64,000 nt of DNA from Muraenolepis orangiensis (GCA_027704905.1 CM051000.1:9839072-9903071), one strand, 5' to 3'; numbered from the stretch's first letter, positions 39,392 through 51,266 are shown. A program made the numbers and translations. Notes: generated by a model from the sequence alone, not told the origin.

Positions 39392-42348
39392 CAGTGGTTC
39401 TTAAACTTTTTGTCTGACGACCCCACAAAAAAAACTGGAGAGGTTTGGTGACCCCACTTTCCCAAAAGTGTGTAAGTGTGACGTCACGTTTCCGTAGCAA
39501 CCGATTTTATGTTCCAATCCAAACAAATTAACAACGTATGGACGATTATTTTATGGAAAAGGAACGATTTTGTGTGAATTAATTTACGAGTTTGCGTCTC
39601 CAATGATTTGAGTGATACAGAAGAGATTATTTTTATATAAACTTTATCTTTCATGCTAGCGCAAACTTTTCCTTTTAATACTCCAGAAGAATACATAAAC
39701 GCCTCGACATGTTTCGATTGGTAGTGATTTTCACCTCGTAACATTGATTAATTTACATTTTGAAAGAAACAGCAATGCCATCTGCAGTTTGGTTGTTTGG
39801 AGGCGGGCTGTAAATCGCGTTGCCAGGACAACGTTATGCATTGCAAACCCATGGTAACGACTGTCAATCAAGCAAAAACAAATAGGCAATGTGTAAGAAA
39901 AGGCCTGGGCGGCAACAATTTATTAACGCAAACAAGAACTGGAACAAACAAAGCAATGAAACAAATGTCCAAATCAAACGGGAGTCAAGAGTCAACAGAG
40001 AGTGTGTATGATTGGAACGATCTCACTTCCTCTTATAACGGACGCCATGTCAATGAGAAGGATGGGCCTGCTTCCGCGAGCATAGCAGGTCAATTCGAGG
40101 ATCGATGCTGCTCACAGCAACATGAAGATTCTCCTCCATGCTGTTGAGACGACATCTGTATTTGTTCTTTATGTAGGCCAGGGACGAAAATGTCTTTTCG
40201 CACAGATAGGTTGATCCAAACGGCGTGAGGATGTCCATGGCAGCCTTGGACAACCCGGGGTATTCCTGCACAACTGACAGCCAGAATTCATCTAGAGTTT
40301 TTGAGGCAAACGACGCCTGCAATGTGCGGTCGCTGGACAGCTCAATCAGCGCATCCTCGAGCTCAGATGGCAGGTTGTTTGAGGAGCAGTTGGTGAATGG
40401 TTGTCGTACCCAGTCAAAAGGCTCTACATTCTCCGTGAGGAAGTACTGATTGAATTTGTCGAGGAGACTACGAAGATGACAGGTTATTGACTCTTTCAAT
40501 GAATTGGCATTCATGTCACTCTCCAAAAAGTCGTGCAGCTCCGAGAACATTTCAAAGTCCCCACTCTCTGCACGGGCTGCCCAACGCTGCAATTTTTTTG
40601 TGAAAGCATTCACTTTGTCTGAGAGGGTCAGGATGTTTGTGCTGGGGCCTTGTAGTGACAGGTTGAGACTATTTAATTTGTCAAATATGCACGCCAGGTA
40701 TGCAAGACGTGATAACCATCTCGAGTCAGTAAGATGGTCTGCAAGAGGGGAATGCACGTCTGAGAGGAAGGTGCGCACCTCGCTTCGCAACTCGAACAGG
40801 CGTGTAAGAACTTTGCCCCGTGAAAGCCACCTTACCTCTGAATGAAAAAGAAGGGATTCATGTGCAGACCCCATTTCCTGGCAGAGAAGGGCGAAGAGTC
40901 GTGAATTTAAAGGGCGCGATTTGATCGAATTCACTATTTGGATTGCTGTTTGAAGAACATTGTTAAGCTCGGGTTCAAGTGTCTTGGATGCCAGGGCCTC
41001 CCTATGGATAATGCAGTGTGTGAACTTGACATGTGGTGCAACGCTAAGGACCTTGGCTTTCAGCCCTTTGTGTTTTCCCATCATAGCCCCGGCACCGTCA
41101 GTGCATATGCTTATGCATTTATCCCAATCCAGGCCTGTCTCCTCCATCCAACCATTAAGACAGTTAAAAATGTCTCCACCAGTACATCTTCCTTCCATCG
41201 GAGAGCAGCACAGCATGTCCTCATGCAGTTTCCCGTCATGACTGTAGCGAATGAAAACCATTAAATGGGCTACATTAGTCAAGTCAGTAGACTCGTCTAA
41301 CTGCAAAGAAAACCGGCTGTTTTTCACTCTCTCGATGAGCTGGCATTTCATATCATTAGCGATGTCGTTAATGCGTTTGGACATGGTATCATTGGAGAGG
41401 GGAATCTGTTTAAGCACACTTGCGATCTTTTCACCATGCATTGCTGTGGTCATCGCAATTGCTGCAGGAAGGATGAGGCTTTCAGCAATTGTGTGTGGCT
41501 TTTGTGCTTTGGCTACAAGGTGGGCCACTTTGTATGACGCTGCCAAGGCTTTGGTGGGCACAGTAGCTTGGCTATGCACAACGGTCTTTTGCCCATGCAG
41601 CGCAGCTTCTTTTCGTAAAAAAAATGTCATGGGTTTCTGAGCATCATCTGGATGTCGGCTTTCGAGATGTCGTCTCATTTTTGTGGGCTTTAAACTTTCA
41701 TGTGCCAGAACATCGCCGCAAATAACACACTGTGGGTGGTCGAGCTCATGTTTTACCTGGCACGTGAATCCATATTTAAGAAATTCTTTCAGGTATCGGC
41801 GACGCCTCGTTGGTGGGTCTTTTTTATTCTCACCACCGGCCAAACTTGTCCCATCTGAGGATCGCGGAGGAGTAGGTGCACAACTGGAGGTAGATGGCAC
41901 TTCTGAGCTCATATCATTGTTTTTTAGCAGCCACCTGTCCATTTTTGATGAAAGTTATAACTAGGCTAGTGGCTAAAAAAGTGGCTAGTATCACAAACGT
42001 GGCTAGTAACGTGGCGAGTTAACTATGACGTATTGTAAAAAAACCGGGAAGAAATTGAGTTTGAACAGTGGGCGCAGATTGTTACATTGTTTCTATCATA
42101 GGACCAATAAACGATTCGAAACGCCATTTAAAGCTGGGCAACTTTTTTTCTCTCTCTCTCTCTCCCTCTTAACAGCGTGTAGGAATGAGAAAAAGGCAGA
42201 TTTTCATTGTATTGACATTTTATTTTTCGTTGTTTCACCAGGTGTTATAACAGCTAATTTCCGACTGAAGTAACAAATAATTTTGCGACCCCACGGAAGT
42301 TTTTGCCGACCCCGTTTGGGGTCGCGACCCCTAGTTTAAGAATCACTG
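39392..42348 (-). mobile_element. Complete autonomous hAT transposon (2,957 bp)
   Basis: The ends are CAGTGGTTCTTAAACT (left) and the reverse complement of AGTTTAAGAATCACTG (right), 16 bp with one mismatch. Perfect 8-bp target duplication ACCTAAAC at 39384-39391 and 42349-42356. The same locus in units 1 and 3 carries ACCTAAAC once, uninterrupted (near 22540 and 57160). Subterminal GACCCC-rich motifs occur at both ends. It encodes one intact transposase on the minus strand. CAGTG ends, 8-bp duplications and the encoded protein place it in the hAT superfamily, Charlie-like. Confidence 0.95.
40050..41942 (-). CDS. hAT transposase, BED zinc finger, intact (630 aa)
   Basis: It catalyses cut-and-paste transposition of the surrounding element, acting in the nucleus on its terminal repeats. 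A BED zinc finger is visible with C72, C75, H92 and H97 (CVIC...RHLESRH). The RNase-H-like core shows D216 in FSLQLDESTD, D282 in ICTDGAGAMMGKHKGL and the family CxxH motif in HCIIHREAL. The C-terminal hAT dimerisation domain is present (TYLCEKTFSSLAYIKNKYR...LRVAVSS-like end LHVAVSSIDPR). Length fits single-exon transposases related to domesticated ZBED5, FAM200 and SCAND3 proteins. There is no stop or frameshift. The ATG lies 406 bp inside the right terminus. A domesticated host gene is unlikely because the termini and target duplication are intact. Confidence 0.92.
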   Translation of the reverse strand: MDRWLLKNNDMSSEVPSTSSCAPTPPRSSDGTSLAGGENKKDPPTRRRRYLKEFLKYGFTCQVKHELDHPQCVICGDVLAHESLKPTKMRRHLESRHPDDAQKPMTFFLRKEAALHGQKTVVHSQATVPTKALAASYKVAHLVAKAQKPHTIAESLILPAAIAMTTAMHGEKIASVLKQIPLSNDTMSKRINDIANDMKCQLIERVKNSRFSLQLDESTDLTNVAHLMVFIRYSHDGKLHEDMLCCSPMEGRCTGGDIFNCLNGWMEETGLDWDKCISICTDGAGAMMGKHKGLKAKVLSVAPHVKFTHCIIHREALASKTLEPELNNVLQTAIQIVNSIKSRPLNSRLFALLCQEMGSAHESLLFHSEVRWLSRGKVLTRLFELRSEVRTFLSDVHSPLADHLTDSRWLSRLAYLACIFDKLNSLNLSLQGPSTNILTLSDKVNAFTKKLQRWAARAESGDFEMFSELHDFLESDMNANSLKESITCHLRSLLDKFNQYFLTENVEPFDWVRQPFTNCSSNNLPSELEDALIELSSDRTLQASFASKTLDEFWLSVVQEYPGLSKAAMDILTPFGSTYLCEKTFSSLAYIKNKYRCRLNSMEENLHVAVSSIDPRIDLLCSRKQAHPSH

Positions 42349-42504
42349 ACCTAAACCGTGACACTTTAATTTTCCATGTACCCCTTTAAAACATTTTAAC
42401 TTTAAACACATTTCGTATTATATTGAAAACGATAACATATGCACTCACTGTCCAACTTCACGAGCTAAAAATGCTCAGGGTTGTTATAGTAGGCTTGTAA
42501 ATAT

Positions 42505-43221
42505 TGTAGCGTGTCAGTGTTTATAGTCACTTAGGGGGCTTTCTCACTAGCCATTCGGGGTCGAATCCGAGCACGATCGCACCAAAATAAGTGTGATGAG
42601 AACGCTCCCCCCCCCCGTCACCGGGGACGCTGATTCGCTCCAAGCCGGGACCGCTTGAAAAGGTGGTTTCGGGTGCGCGCCAGCGTCCCTGACGACGGAG
42701 CGGGGCGTGGTGTGCAAGCTTACTGTACCAAAACACGGAAGAGGCTTGCTGTATCAACTTGCTGATTGGCTGATTGGCGATCGCAAAAACCAACTAGGTG
42801 CATACGCCACCTGCTGTATCGGAGTGTTGCTCTTGTGCCTGGGAGCGAACCAAGACTGTAGTGTGTACACAGACCAGAGGGGGGAGAGGGAGGGGGGGGG
42901 TTCGCTCCCGAGGACGGAGCGAGGACGGAGCGGAGCACCCGTTCTTAATGAGAAGATGCCCTTAGTTACTTGACAGTTTTGTACAATTGTACAGTTTATT
43001 TAGGCACTGCCGTTGGGGCAAGATACCGCCTCTTCCGGGTGTGTGTGTGTGTGTGTTCCAGGGGGCGCGAGGAGTACGAGAGTGTCAGTTGGTTCGAGTG
43101 TGGAAAAAGATAAACAAGTTGTGGTTCTGTAAGGCGTGGCTGTGGCCGACAACAGTCGGGAATAAAGACAACGTTCGAACCTTGGAGTGATCTGTGATCT
43201 TTAATAGCAGCGAACACTACA
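42505..43221 (+). mobile_element. Gypsy LTR of unit 2, carrying a MITE
   Basis: Same LTR as 22693-22996 (TGTAGCGTGTCAGTG to GAACACTACA), enlarged by a 428-bp MITE at 42534-42961. The GT microsatellite here is shorter. Followed by ACTGGTGTCAGAAG and gag. Confidence 0.6.
42534..42961. mobile_element. 428-bp MITE with TTA duplication (Harbinger-like), unit 2
   Basis: GGGGGCTTTCTCACTA at the left and (reverse complement) GGGCATCTTCTCATTA at the right form imperfect inverted ends. TTA at 42531-42533 and 42962-42964 is the target duplication, present once in unit 1 (22719-22721). A TWA trinucleotide duplication suggests the PIF/Harbinger group. No coding capacity. Confidence 0.75.
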
Positions 43222-43346
43222 ACTGGTGTCAGAAGTAAACAAAACAACTTAATTGTGGACATTCGGTGTGCGTGTGTGGGAGGACTAGCACTAGCTATTG
43301 ATGTGACACTGGACTTGTAAGCTTTGGCTGTCCTTGCTTCTGTGTG

Positions 43347-45190
43347 ATGGAGCCTTCAGTGTATGTGAAGATGGAAGAGGAGGAGAGGTACTCCTATGCT
43401 GGTGTTGCACAGCTGCCGGCAGGACAACATGCAGCCGTGGATGTTCGTCAGAGGGGCATCGAGGTGAGACGAGAGCCGATGTTATCCATAGGAGAGCCAT
43501 GGTTAGCCACTGCTAGGAGCTCAGAGGTTAGCCACCATTTTGTGCCTCGCACCATAGCATCAGCTGGAGACGTCTTCAGGAATGTAAACAAAGATGACGT
43601 CACCCAGCTGCAAAAGCCGTTAGGCATAAAGACGCCGAAATACAGTGGCAAATCCGACTGGCGTGGGCAAGTGGCTGGTCAAACGAACATAAAGCCCTCC
43701 AGCCCGCCCTTTCTCTAACAGATGATGCACTGTCTTGCCTGCTGCTTTTAGACCCCAGCCAGAGGGGAGATTACAGTGCGTTGACAGGTGCACTGGGGCA
43801 GCGTTTTGGTCAGAGCTCCTGCGGTCAGAGCTGCATGGACGTCAGAGGCGTATGAGGGAACCGCTACGAGCTCTGGCAAATGACATTGAGAGTTTGACAA
43901 GACGGGCGTATGCACACATGCCGTCTGAGGTGCAATCAGAGCTGGTTTGCGACAAGTTTCTCAGGGCACTCTCCCCAGCCGACCTGCGTGTTCATACTCA
44001 GCTGGCTCACCCTCGCAACCTGCATGATGCTTTGGAGTATGCACTAGAGAGGGAGATGGTTATGGGAGAAGCAGCACAGCATGGCACACTTATGGACACC
44101 TCTCCAATGGTCAGGGCAGCAGGGGAGTGTGACATGGCAGCTCAGAAGCCGGCGTGGCTGGAGGAGGTGACAGAGATGATCAGGGGGCTTGCTCTACCTC
44201 CAGCCAGGCACCAGCAGATGCGTCCACAGATGCAGACACGCCTCTGCTGGGGCTGTGGTAAGGCAGGACATCTGGTGAGGAATTGCCCTGCCTTGGGTAA
44301 GGTGACGGGAAACAGCATGGGGTCGCAGTAGACGGGATGCTGCGTACCCCTACACCGATGTCCCGTTCGCCAACCACACAGTTGCAACACACAGATCAGC
44401 AGGGCCGGGGGGCAGAAAGTTGTCGTTGTGGGAAGGACTTCAATATCAGACTTTTACCACATTCCTATTCGCATAGAGGGGGTTTGATGTACTGCTTTAG
44501 TTGACACAGGATCGACAGTTACAGTGGTCCGGCCTGAGGTGGTGCCAGTGGGGATGCGGCTGGAGGACCCAGCAGTTCAGCTCCGTACAGTAACTGGTGA
44601 GCTAGCACCGATGAAGGGGAAAGGACAGCTGATGTTAACGGTTGGGGGAAGGAGTATGAGACATCCAGTGTGGGTGGTGGAAGTGCAGGACACATGCATT
44701 CTGGGCCAGGACTTTTTAAGGGATCATGGCTGCCAGCTGGACCTGGGGAAGGCCACATTGAGTTGGGGTCATGTGGTGAATATGAGGCCGCAGGACCCCC
44801 AGTGCGTGGCAAAGCTGGCGGTGGGACCTCACAGGTGCTGTGTGGGGGAGAGTGAGCGGCAGGCCGTATGTGGATAACCAGTACACCCCAGCTATGTTCC
44901 GTGCAGACCCCACGTCCTGGAGAGCTGTAGGTACAGGCCCAGAATAGCCATGAGGGGACGGCCGCAACGTCCACTGCTGTTCCTGCTACCCCACTGTGCA
45001 CCACAGTCCCGGTGGCAGCAGCGCATGAGAGCGTTGAATGTCTGCCTGGCAGTGAAGGGAGAAGGATGGCAGCTCTGCGGGAGATCTGGCAACGGAGTGC
45101 CAGTGACCTGGAGGGACAACAGCAGCAGCAACTGTGGCAGCTGCTTATTGAATACCAAGACTGCTTTTCATGGGAAGAGGAGCTAGTGTA
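43347..45190 (+). pseudogene. Gypsy Gag-protease remnant, unit 2
   Basis: Gag opens MEPSVYVKMEEEERYSYAG. Compared with unit 1, it lacks the segment encoding the FQAQFELL motif but keeps GIKTPKYSGKSDW. The zinc knuckle CWGCGKAGHLVRNC lies near 44244-44285. In the protease, a TGA replaces the TCA of unit 1 in GGGGTTTGATGTACTGC (near 44485), just before VDTGSTVTV. The flap and C-terminal protease region (RHPVWVVEVQDTCILGQDFL) survives here but not in unit 1. At least two frameshifts plus the nonsense codon make it non-functional. Confidence 0.8.
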
Positions 45191-45619
45191 ACATGGTTGT
45201 TTTGAGTTTAATTGCACAAAATCTGTTATTTTATTTATTATTTCCTTATTATACACACATTCATTTTATATTCAGCCTACTGTATATCGAGAACCGTACT
45301 GTCCCGTAGCCCCTCCCCGTGACCCAACTTCCTGTTACCTGGCCCCTAAAATACCGTGTTCCCCCCCACCTCTGCCTCTTTCCCGGGATATTTGATGTCG
45401 AAAGTGGCCGTCTTACCCAGTCCTGTTATTTTGTCTAGCCCCATAATTCTTAATTTATCCATGTATCTTCTATGGTCTGTTAATATGTTAACTCTGTCTT
45501 TGTGTTGGGTGTGGGTTTCATTTAGCTGAAGCTGCAGGGATAAAAGTTGTTTGCTGATGCAGCTGTTATGTTCCTTGCTTATGCTACAGAGATTTTAATA
45601 AATGGTCAAGGACCATAAG

Positions 45620-46035
45620 AGGAAGAAGTTGTCCGCCGTCTCCTTCCTCGAGAAAGACAACGCAGACAGACAGCGGTCACACTAGGACAGACCCCTCTGA
45701 TACAGCACTCCATCGACACAGGGGATGCCATGCCCATACGACAGTGCCCACGGCGCCTCCCCCGGGGCCGACAGGAAGCGGCTGAGCAGGCTCTAGTGAA
45801 AATGCAGCGTGCTGGCATAATAGAGCCCTCTGAGAGCCCCTGGGCATCACCGGTGGTTATGGTGCCAAAGAAGGGGGGAGAATGACTACAGGAGACTGAA
45901 TGAGGTCACCAAAAAGGATTCCTACCCCCTTCCACGTGTGGATGAATGCCTAGATATGGTGGGCGGCTCCTCCTGGTTCTCTTCCTTGGACTTAAGGAGT
46001 GGCTACTGGCAGTTCCCACTTTCCCACTTTTTTTA
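45620..46035 (+). pseudogene. Gypsy protease-RT linker and RT start, unit 2
   Basis: Reads CPRRLPRGRQEAAEQALVKM, then QRAGIIEPSESPWASPVVMV followed by PKKGG, the classic entry of Ty3/gypsy RT. After a frameshift at GGGGGGAGAATGAC it continues into SSWFSSLDLRSGYWQFPLS and stops at CACTTTCCCAC. Unit 1 lost most of this by deletion (joined at CATGTATCTTC). Unit 3 lost it with a different breakpoint. Confidence 0.75.
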
Positions 46036-46037
46036 CT

Positions 46038-46170
46038 TAATACGTGCATTTAGAACAGTGTTTGGATCATTTCCGAGTTTGTTATAATGTATTTATTTAT
46101 TGAAGTGGTGTCGAGCAGATTGGAGCGATTAATGTGTAAACAACGGCGTTATTCACACATAAATAAGCCT
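46038..46170. repeat. A repeat, second copy of unit 2, running into the gap
   Basis: Begins at TTAATACGTGCATTTAGAAC directly after the RT fragment, as in unit 3 at 60098. It is cut by the gap at AATAAGCCT. Confidence 0.75.
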
Positions 46171-46270
46171 NNNNNNNNNNNNNNNNNNNNNNNNNNNNNN
46201 NNNNNNNNNNNNNNNNNNNNNNNNNNNNNNNNNNNNNNNNNNNNNNNNNNNNNNNNNNNNNNNNNNNNNN
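46171..46270. other. Assembly gap (100 N)
   Basis: One hundred Ns, a nominal size. By alignment with unit 3, the flanks correspond to 60232 and 63337, so about 3.1 kb should be present here, including the rest of the A repeat, the promoter, exon 1 and most of intron 1 of ZP gene copy 2. Confidence 0.95.
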
Positions 46271-46675
46271 TTATAGCCATTGTAGTTATATAGCTACTCT
46301 ATTCATTTTGGGTATGTTTGGAAAAATCTGGCAAACGAGGCCTAGTGTTGAAGAGGCTAATGAGGAGTGTGTGTGGTTGGTGACTGGCACAGTGTAATTA
46401 CCCTAATATTGTGCTCTGCAGGCAGTGAGCAGACTAGTACAGTATAACTCACTCATACATACACTGTATATAGAGTTTTGGCTGTTTTGTTCCTTACCTG
46501 CTAAGGAGAGGTCAGGTGTTAATGTATCTTTGTGAAAATCAAATGGGAGAGGATATTTCAATAAATCATGAAATAAAAATCTCCTAACTCCTCAACAATC
46601 AGTCCCCTTCACTTTTGAAAGTATGGCTACGCCCCTGACAGTATGTTACGACAATGTGCTAGTGTAACCGTGAGT

Positions 46676-46742
46676 GTCCCGCACGGGTTTCGAACTCACG
46701 GTTCTCGGCATGAGAGGCGACGCTCTAATGTGAGAAGCTAAA
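46676..46742 (-). repeat. tRNA-derived SINE head / tRNA pseudogene, copy 2
   Basis: Same tRNA-like sequence as 28941-29010 in the matching intron, with intact A-box-like and B-box (GAGTTCGAAACC) motifs on the minus strand. Confidence 0.5.
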
Positions 46743-47137
46743 ACCCATTGGCTCCATCTTTATCGCTTGAACGTCTTTTAGCTGCCGGGGAGTTAGGTTT
46801 CCACATGGTAAAGCACCATCGGCTGGTGTCCGTTACACACAAGGACACAATATACACAAACACTTCAATCGATTGCCACGAAAACCTTGAAGCTATTTAA
46901 TTTGCACTGTAATCCGTGATTCATACATATATCTCAGAGCACCGAAGTAACATGGGGGGAACTGTGAGCAAACAATGACAAAACGGGAGCAAACGTATCT
47001 CCAAATGTAATCTTTATAAATGTCAAACCCATCTACCCCTCCCACTGACTACCTGTTACACATATTGTGTGTATAACTTACTTATAAATGAAAGTTAATG
47101 CAATGTGTAACTACTGTTGAATTGGTCTTCTTCACAG

Positions 47138-50100
47138 GTGGATCTATTTTTCAGGCAGGCCTACGCTACCTACTGGAACCAAGTTGATTGGACATGTCCA
47201 AGTGGTAACTGTGGCAACTTGTTGACAACAAAATACCATCAAATAGACAGTAGCTTCAGAACAGGATCCGGTTGGTGGTGTGAAACTGAAATACAACAGA
47301 CAAGATATCTCCCCAATGACAGTCCCTTTGAAATGAGGTGATTTTTCTCTTTCACAATTACAATATGATTTTTACTTCCAAAAGCTTTAGGTTTTGTGGA
47401 AATCAATCCACCACAACAAATGTATACCGGTCAGTAGGCCCAAAAGCTTAAAAGTTCTGCTACTTAGCTGCAACTTTGTCTCTTCATTCTAGGAAAGCTG
47501 GCTGCTGTTGGATACCCACTGCTAATAGCCTGAAGTCCTTGAGACTACTGACATATGTGGACTTGAGGAGGAGATCTGATACCTGGCTGCCAAATAGCTC
47601 TCCATTTAATGTTATTATGCCTGCCCTGAGGTACGTCTTTTCCCTATCCTGAGCTATGGGCCATTTCACAGGTCTACAAGCAAAAGTTGTGTAAATAAAC
47701 TTGAAATATGTCATGAATTAAATAAGAAATAATAACTAAACAAAACAAATGTAATGTTCCAGCTGAAAATTCAGTATGAAAGGTGAAGTAAAGTGTAATA
47801 ATAATTATTATTTATGTTATTTATTACATTCAACTATTATTGTTTTGGTATTTACTGCTATGTAATTGCCACCATTGACACCTTTTTAGCTATAAGTTCA
47901 TCCACGCATCTTTTAAACAGTTAGTAATTCTGATTAATGTAATTCTCAATGTTAGGGTTCCTTCAAACTGCCCAAGATCATACCAGATAATGACAGCCGA
48001 CCCTGATGATGATCAAGTCAAATGCAGATATGCAACCATCCGTAACAGAGAATGTGATACATGCAGTCAACCCGACGGTTTCATCCTGGATGAGGTTGGT
48101 AAAAACCTTAACAAACAAACTTGTATTCAATATTTTTCAACACCATGTTGAATTCATATTATTGCACTAAAACACATTCTGTCATAGACACTCGCTTTAA
48201 GGCTACGCTGATGTTAGGTTTTAACAGCAAGCCTTAGTTTCTGAGTTTAGTGAGGACTGTTATTTTTGTCTTCAAAACTTGCATGCAGAGGTTACTTAAC
48301 ATGTAGACGCAAATCTTGTTTACCGTACCTTAAACTGAATTACATTAGTTTCCCCCCCCCCTCCAAATCGAACTTCTTTATATTCATATTTTAGGGCCAT
48401 TGCCACCTAATATACAATTACACAGAATACACTGGAGTGTATGGGTTTGAGTTGGTAGTGGAAGACTTTCCAAAAACCACCATCACCTTGACCTCGACAA
48501 ATGGAACTAAAACCACAAGGTTCCCCCTGCCATCTGATCCCTGGCCTCCCTGGCCTGCTTCCCTCAGTCAACTTCCTCTGCAGTTCACTGTTCGTGGTAA
48601 GCGAGTTGGCACATCTGAAACAAATTTGGTTTTTATAATTTCCTGAATGATCGATGGAACATTACAATAGTGTTGACTATTCGTATTTGATTGTATAAAC
48701 AGAACTGCATTATTGTACACTTTGTCTCAATTTCGCATTGGCATAATATCTAAGTTGAGCTCTACAACAACATTGCTCTTGGAAGCTAAAACATTTCTAC
48801 TTCCACTGTAGTGGATACAGCTGCTCCGTCCTGCACTGAAGGAGAGTTCTTGCCTGAATTTGTGGACCCAACACCCAGTCACAAAGCTCATCTAACAGCT
48901 CACCTCAATGAAATATTTGAAATGACGATCAAAGCACAAGCTTCAAGATCAACGTAATTACATTTGTCAGCTGACACAATGTTACAATACATCAGTTTAC
49001 TCAATGAGTCAATGAAAAAGTATCACCCACAACTTGATAATCTAAATAGTAATACATTTTGTTTTAATACAGGGTAGGGAATATCATCTACACTGGACCC
49101 CAGAACAGCAGCAAGCACAAGATTGCAGAGGGAGAATTTAAAATTAGATGGACCCCGACTCCCGACCACCTCGGAGACAAGGTTCCAATTTGCTTTGTTG
49201 CTGAAGCAGCTTATTCGTAGGTTCCTTTCATTTCTATATTTCGGTATCCAACCTTTCAGTACAATTATATTTTTATAATAGTATGACAACAATAATCAAT
49301 CTTTATAGTGATATTTTTCAATAAGACACTTATTTTTGCCTACAATCATTTTCAGGTCTAAGCAGTATCAGTCTGAAATGAGGTGCGTTTGGGTGGAAGT
49401 TGGACATGGTGAGTATTGACATTTTAGGGTTATGCTTAAAGTGCTTGAATATAATTTTCTTTCAGCATGTACAATACATGTACAGTTATTTTCTCTTTTT
49501 AATAATTCCCATAAATAATGATTTATATGAACACATGTAAAACAAATATGTTGCGTGTTCATATCAACTTCATATCAATGAACTGCCAAAAACATTGGGC
49601 TTCAAATCAAATATTGACTTGGTTGCAGGTTTCATGCAGCTCATAAAAAGTAAAACATGGGTCATTTTATATTGAGCATGTTTGGGTATTGTGTACATTT
49701 TGACATAGTCTAAGAAACAATCCACTTCAAATCTCGACACCAGGTGTAGCCCACGTGATCTGCAATCAAAACTCAATGACAGTAGCGTTGGAGAAATCCT
49801 CATACAAGGGACTTGATGAAGATCACCTGCGGCTGAATGATCCGAGCAACCCAGCCTGCAGTCTATACTCCAATAGCACTCATATCATTGGTGTCATCCC
49901 TCTCAATGAATGTGGTACTACACTTAGGGTAATGCAAATATATATTATAAGAAATGTAATATTATGTTAATTATAATGCAAATGTGAATGTCTGGATTTC
50001 TGTTGACCAGTGATTAAGTTAATGTCACTGTCATGTTATAATGTTACAATGTTCTTGATCTGCAGGTGGACAATGAAACCCTTTTCTTTGAGAATGAGAT

Positions 50101-51206
50101 CACCACTTATGAGGATGCCAAGGACGTCATTACCAGGAAACATCTGTTGGAAGTTCAGTTTTGCTGCCAGTACCCAAAGCGTGGAAATGTAACCCTGGGG
50201 TTCACTGTGCACAGGGACAACAAGACTATTGTAGAGAAGGGCTTTGGGATGTTCACCTATAACTTTGAGTTCTTCCCAAACAACCTCTATGACACAATGG
50301 TCAATCCCAGTTCATACCCACTGCAGTATGAAGTTGGAGACAAGATTTACATGCAGATTGAAGCCTCGTCTTCAGTCAATAACACAGAGCTGTTTGTGGA
50401 GTCCTGCAGCGCTTCACCTTACGATAACCCTTCTTACCAGCCTACCTACTCCATAATAGAGAATGGGTAAACTACCGTCCTACCAATGACAAATAAACTG
50501 CTGTAGATATTCTTGATGTAAGGCATTTAAATGTCGATATGAATATATTGTTTGTAATATTTTCAATTTTTTTTAACTAGGTGTACAGTGGACCCCACTG
50601 TTGTCATCTTTCCCAAAAGTCATAATAAAGAGTTTAGGTTTTCAATCGATGCCTTCAAATTCATAGGATTACATGACCAGGTAAAACTGAATGAATTCAA
50701 CCAAGTAAATAAATAACTTAACTGCAGTGTAGCCATGTATTGACAGGGTATCTCATTTTGGTTCAGGTATACATCAGCTGTTCGGTCCTTCAATGTGAGA
50801 TCGGAAACCCCAACACCAGGTACTCCAAGGGATGTGTGGCACCCAACCACCAGAATCACCGTCGCAGGAGAGCTATTGAAACAGGAGTGCACTTCATTTC
50901 CCAGGGTCCTTTGCGTTTGCGAAGCACACCAGAAAGTGAGAGCAGAGGTAATGTTGAAGTTCTTAAACTGTGGCAATGCATTGCAAACAACAATATCACT
51001 TTTAATACAACTTCATATGACTTGGTGGAATAGCTATGATTTCAACTGTTTTGCATTTATTTGTTCTAGTAACCGGCCTGAATCTCAACATGGCCTTCAT
51101 CGCTGGATGCCTTCTAGCAGCGGTTGGCATGATCTGTGGAGTGGTGATGATTCACAAATTCAAGAAGGTTGCGGTTCAATATCAGCCTTTGCAAACAACT
51201 GAGTAA
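47138..51206 (+). CDS. ZP-domain type I membrane glycoprotein, copy 2 (exons 2-13)
   Basis: Exons: 47138-47337, 47493-47630, 47956-48094, 48395-48596, 48812-48953, 49073-49216, 49356-49408, 49744-49928, 50066-50466, 50581-50680, 50767-50947, 51070-51206. Exon 1 lies in the gap. With a 123-nt exon 1 as in copies 1 and 3 the coding length is 2,145 nt (714 residues), and all phases fit. Residues 42-380 are a Cys-rich ectodomain (DWTCPSGNCG, KAGCCW, CRYATIRNRECDTC). About 384-640 is a ZP domain. RRRR at 641-644 is the expected release site, 677-697 the membrane helix, followed by a short basic tail. Glycosylation sites such as NYT, NGT and NVT are visible. ZP proteins assemble into extracellular filaments. 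No frameshift or stop is seen. The family looks fish-expanded; no symbol can be given safely. Confidence 0.88.
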
Positions 51207-51266
51207 TAACACATCAGTGCACATGGTGGATATGATATAGGGATATATGGGGATGAATTGGGAATT

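Noticed and set aside
39797..40147. 116-aa forward frame in the hAT element
   Set aside because: It overlaps the end of the transposase gene on the other strand and shows no motif of its own.
44519..45256. 245-aa minus-strand frame (also at 59324-59809)
   Set aside because: Antisense shadow of the gypsy protease region; low-complexity Pro/Ser composition.
46087..46293. Frame running through the N gap
   Set aside because: The unknown bases join unrelated sequence. It is an artefact of the gap.
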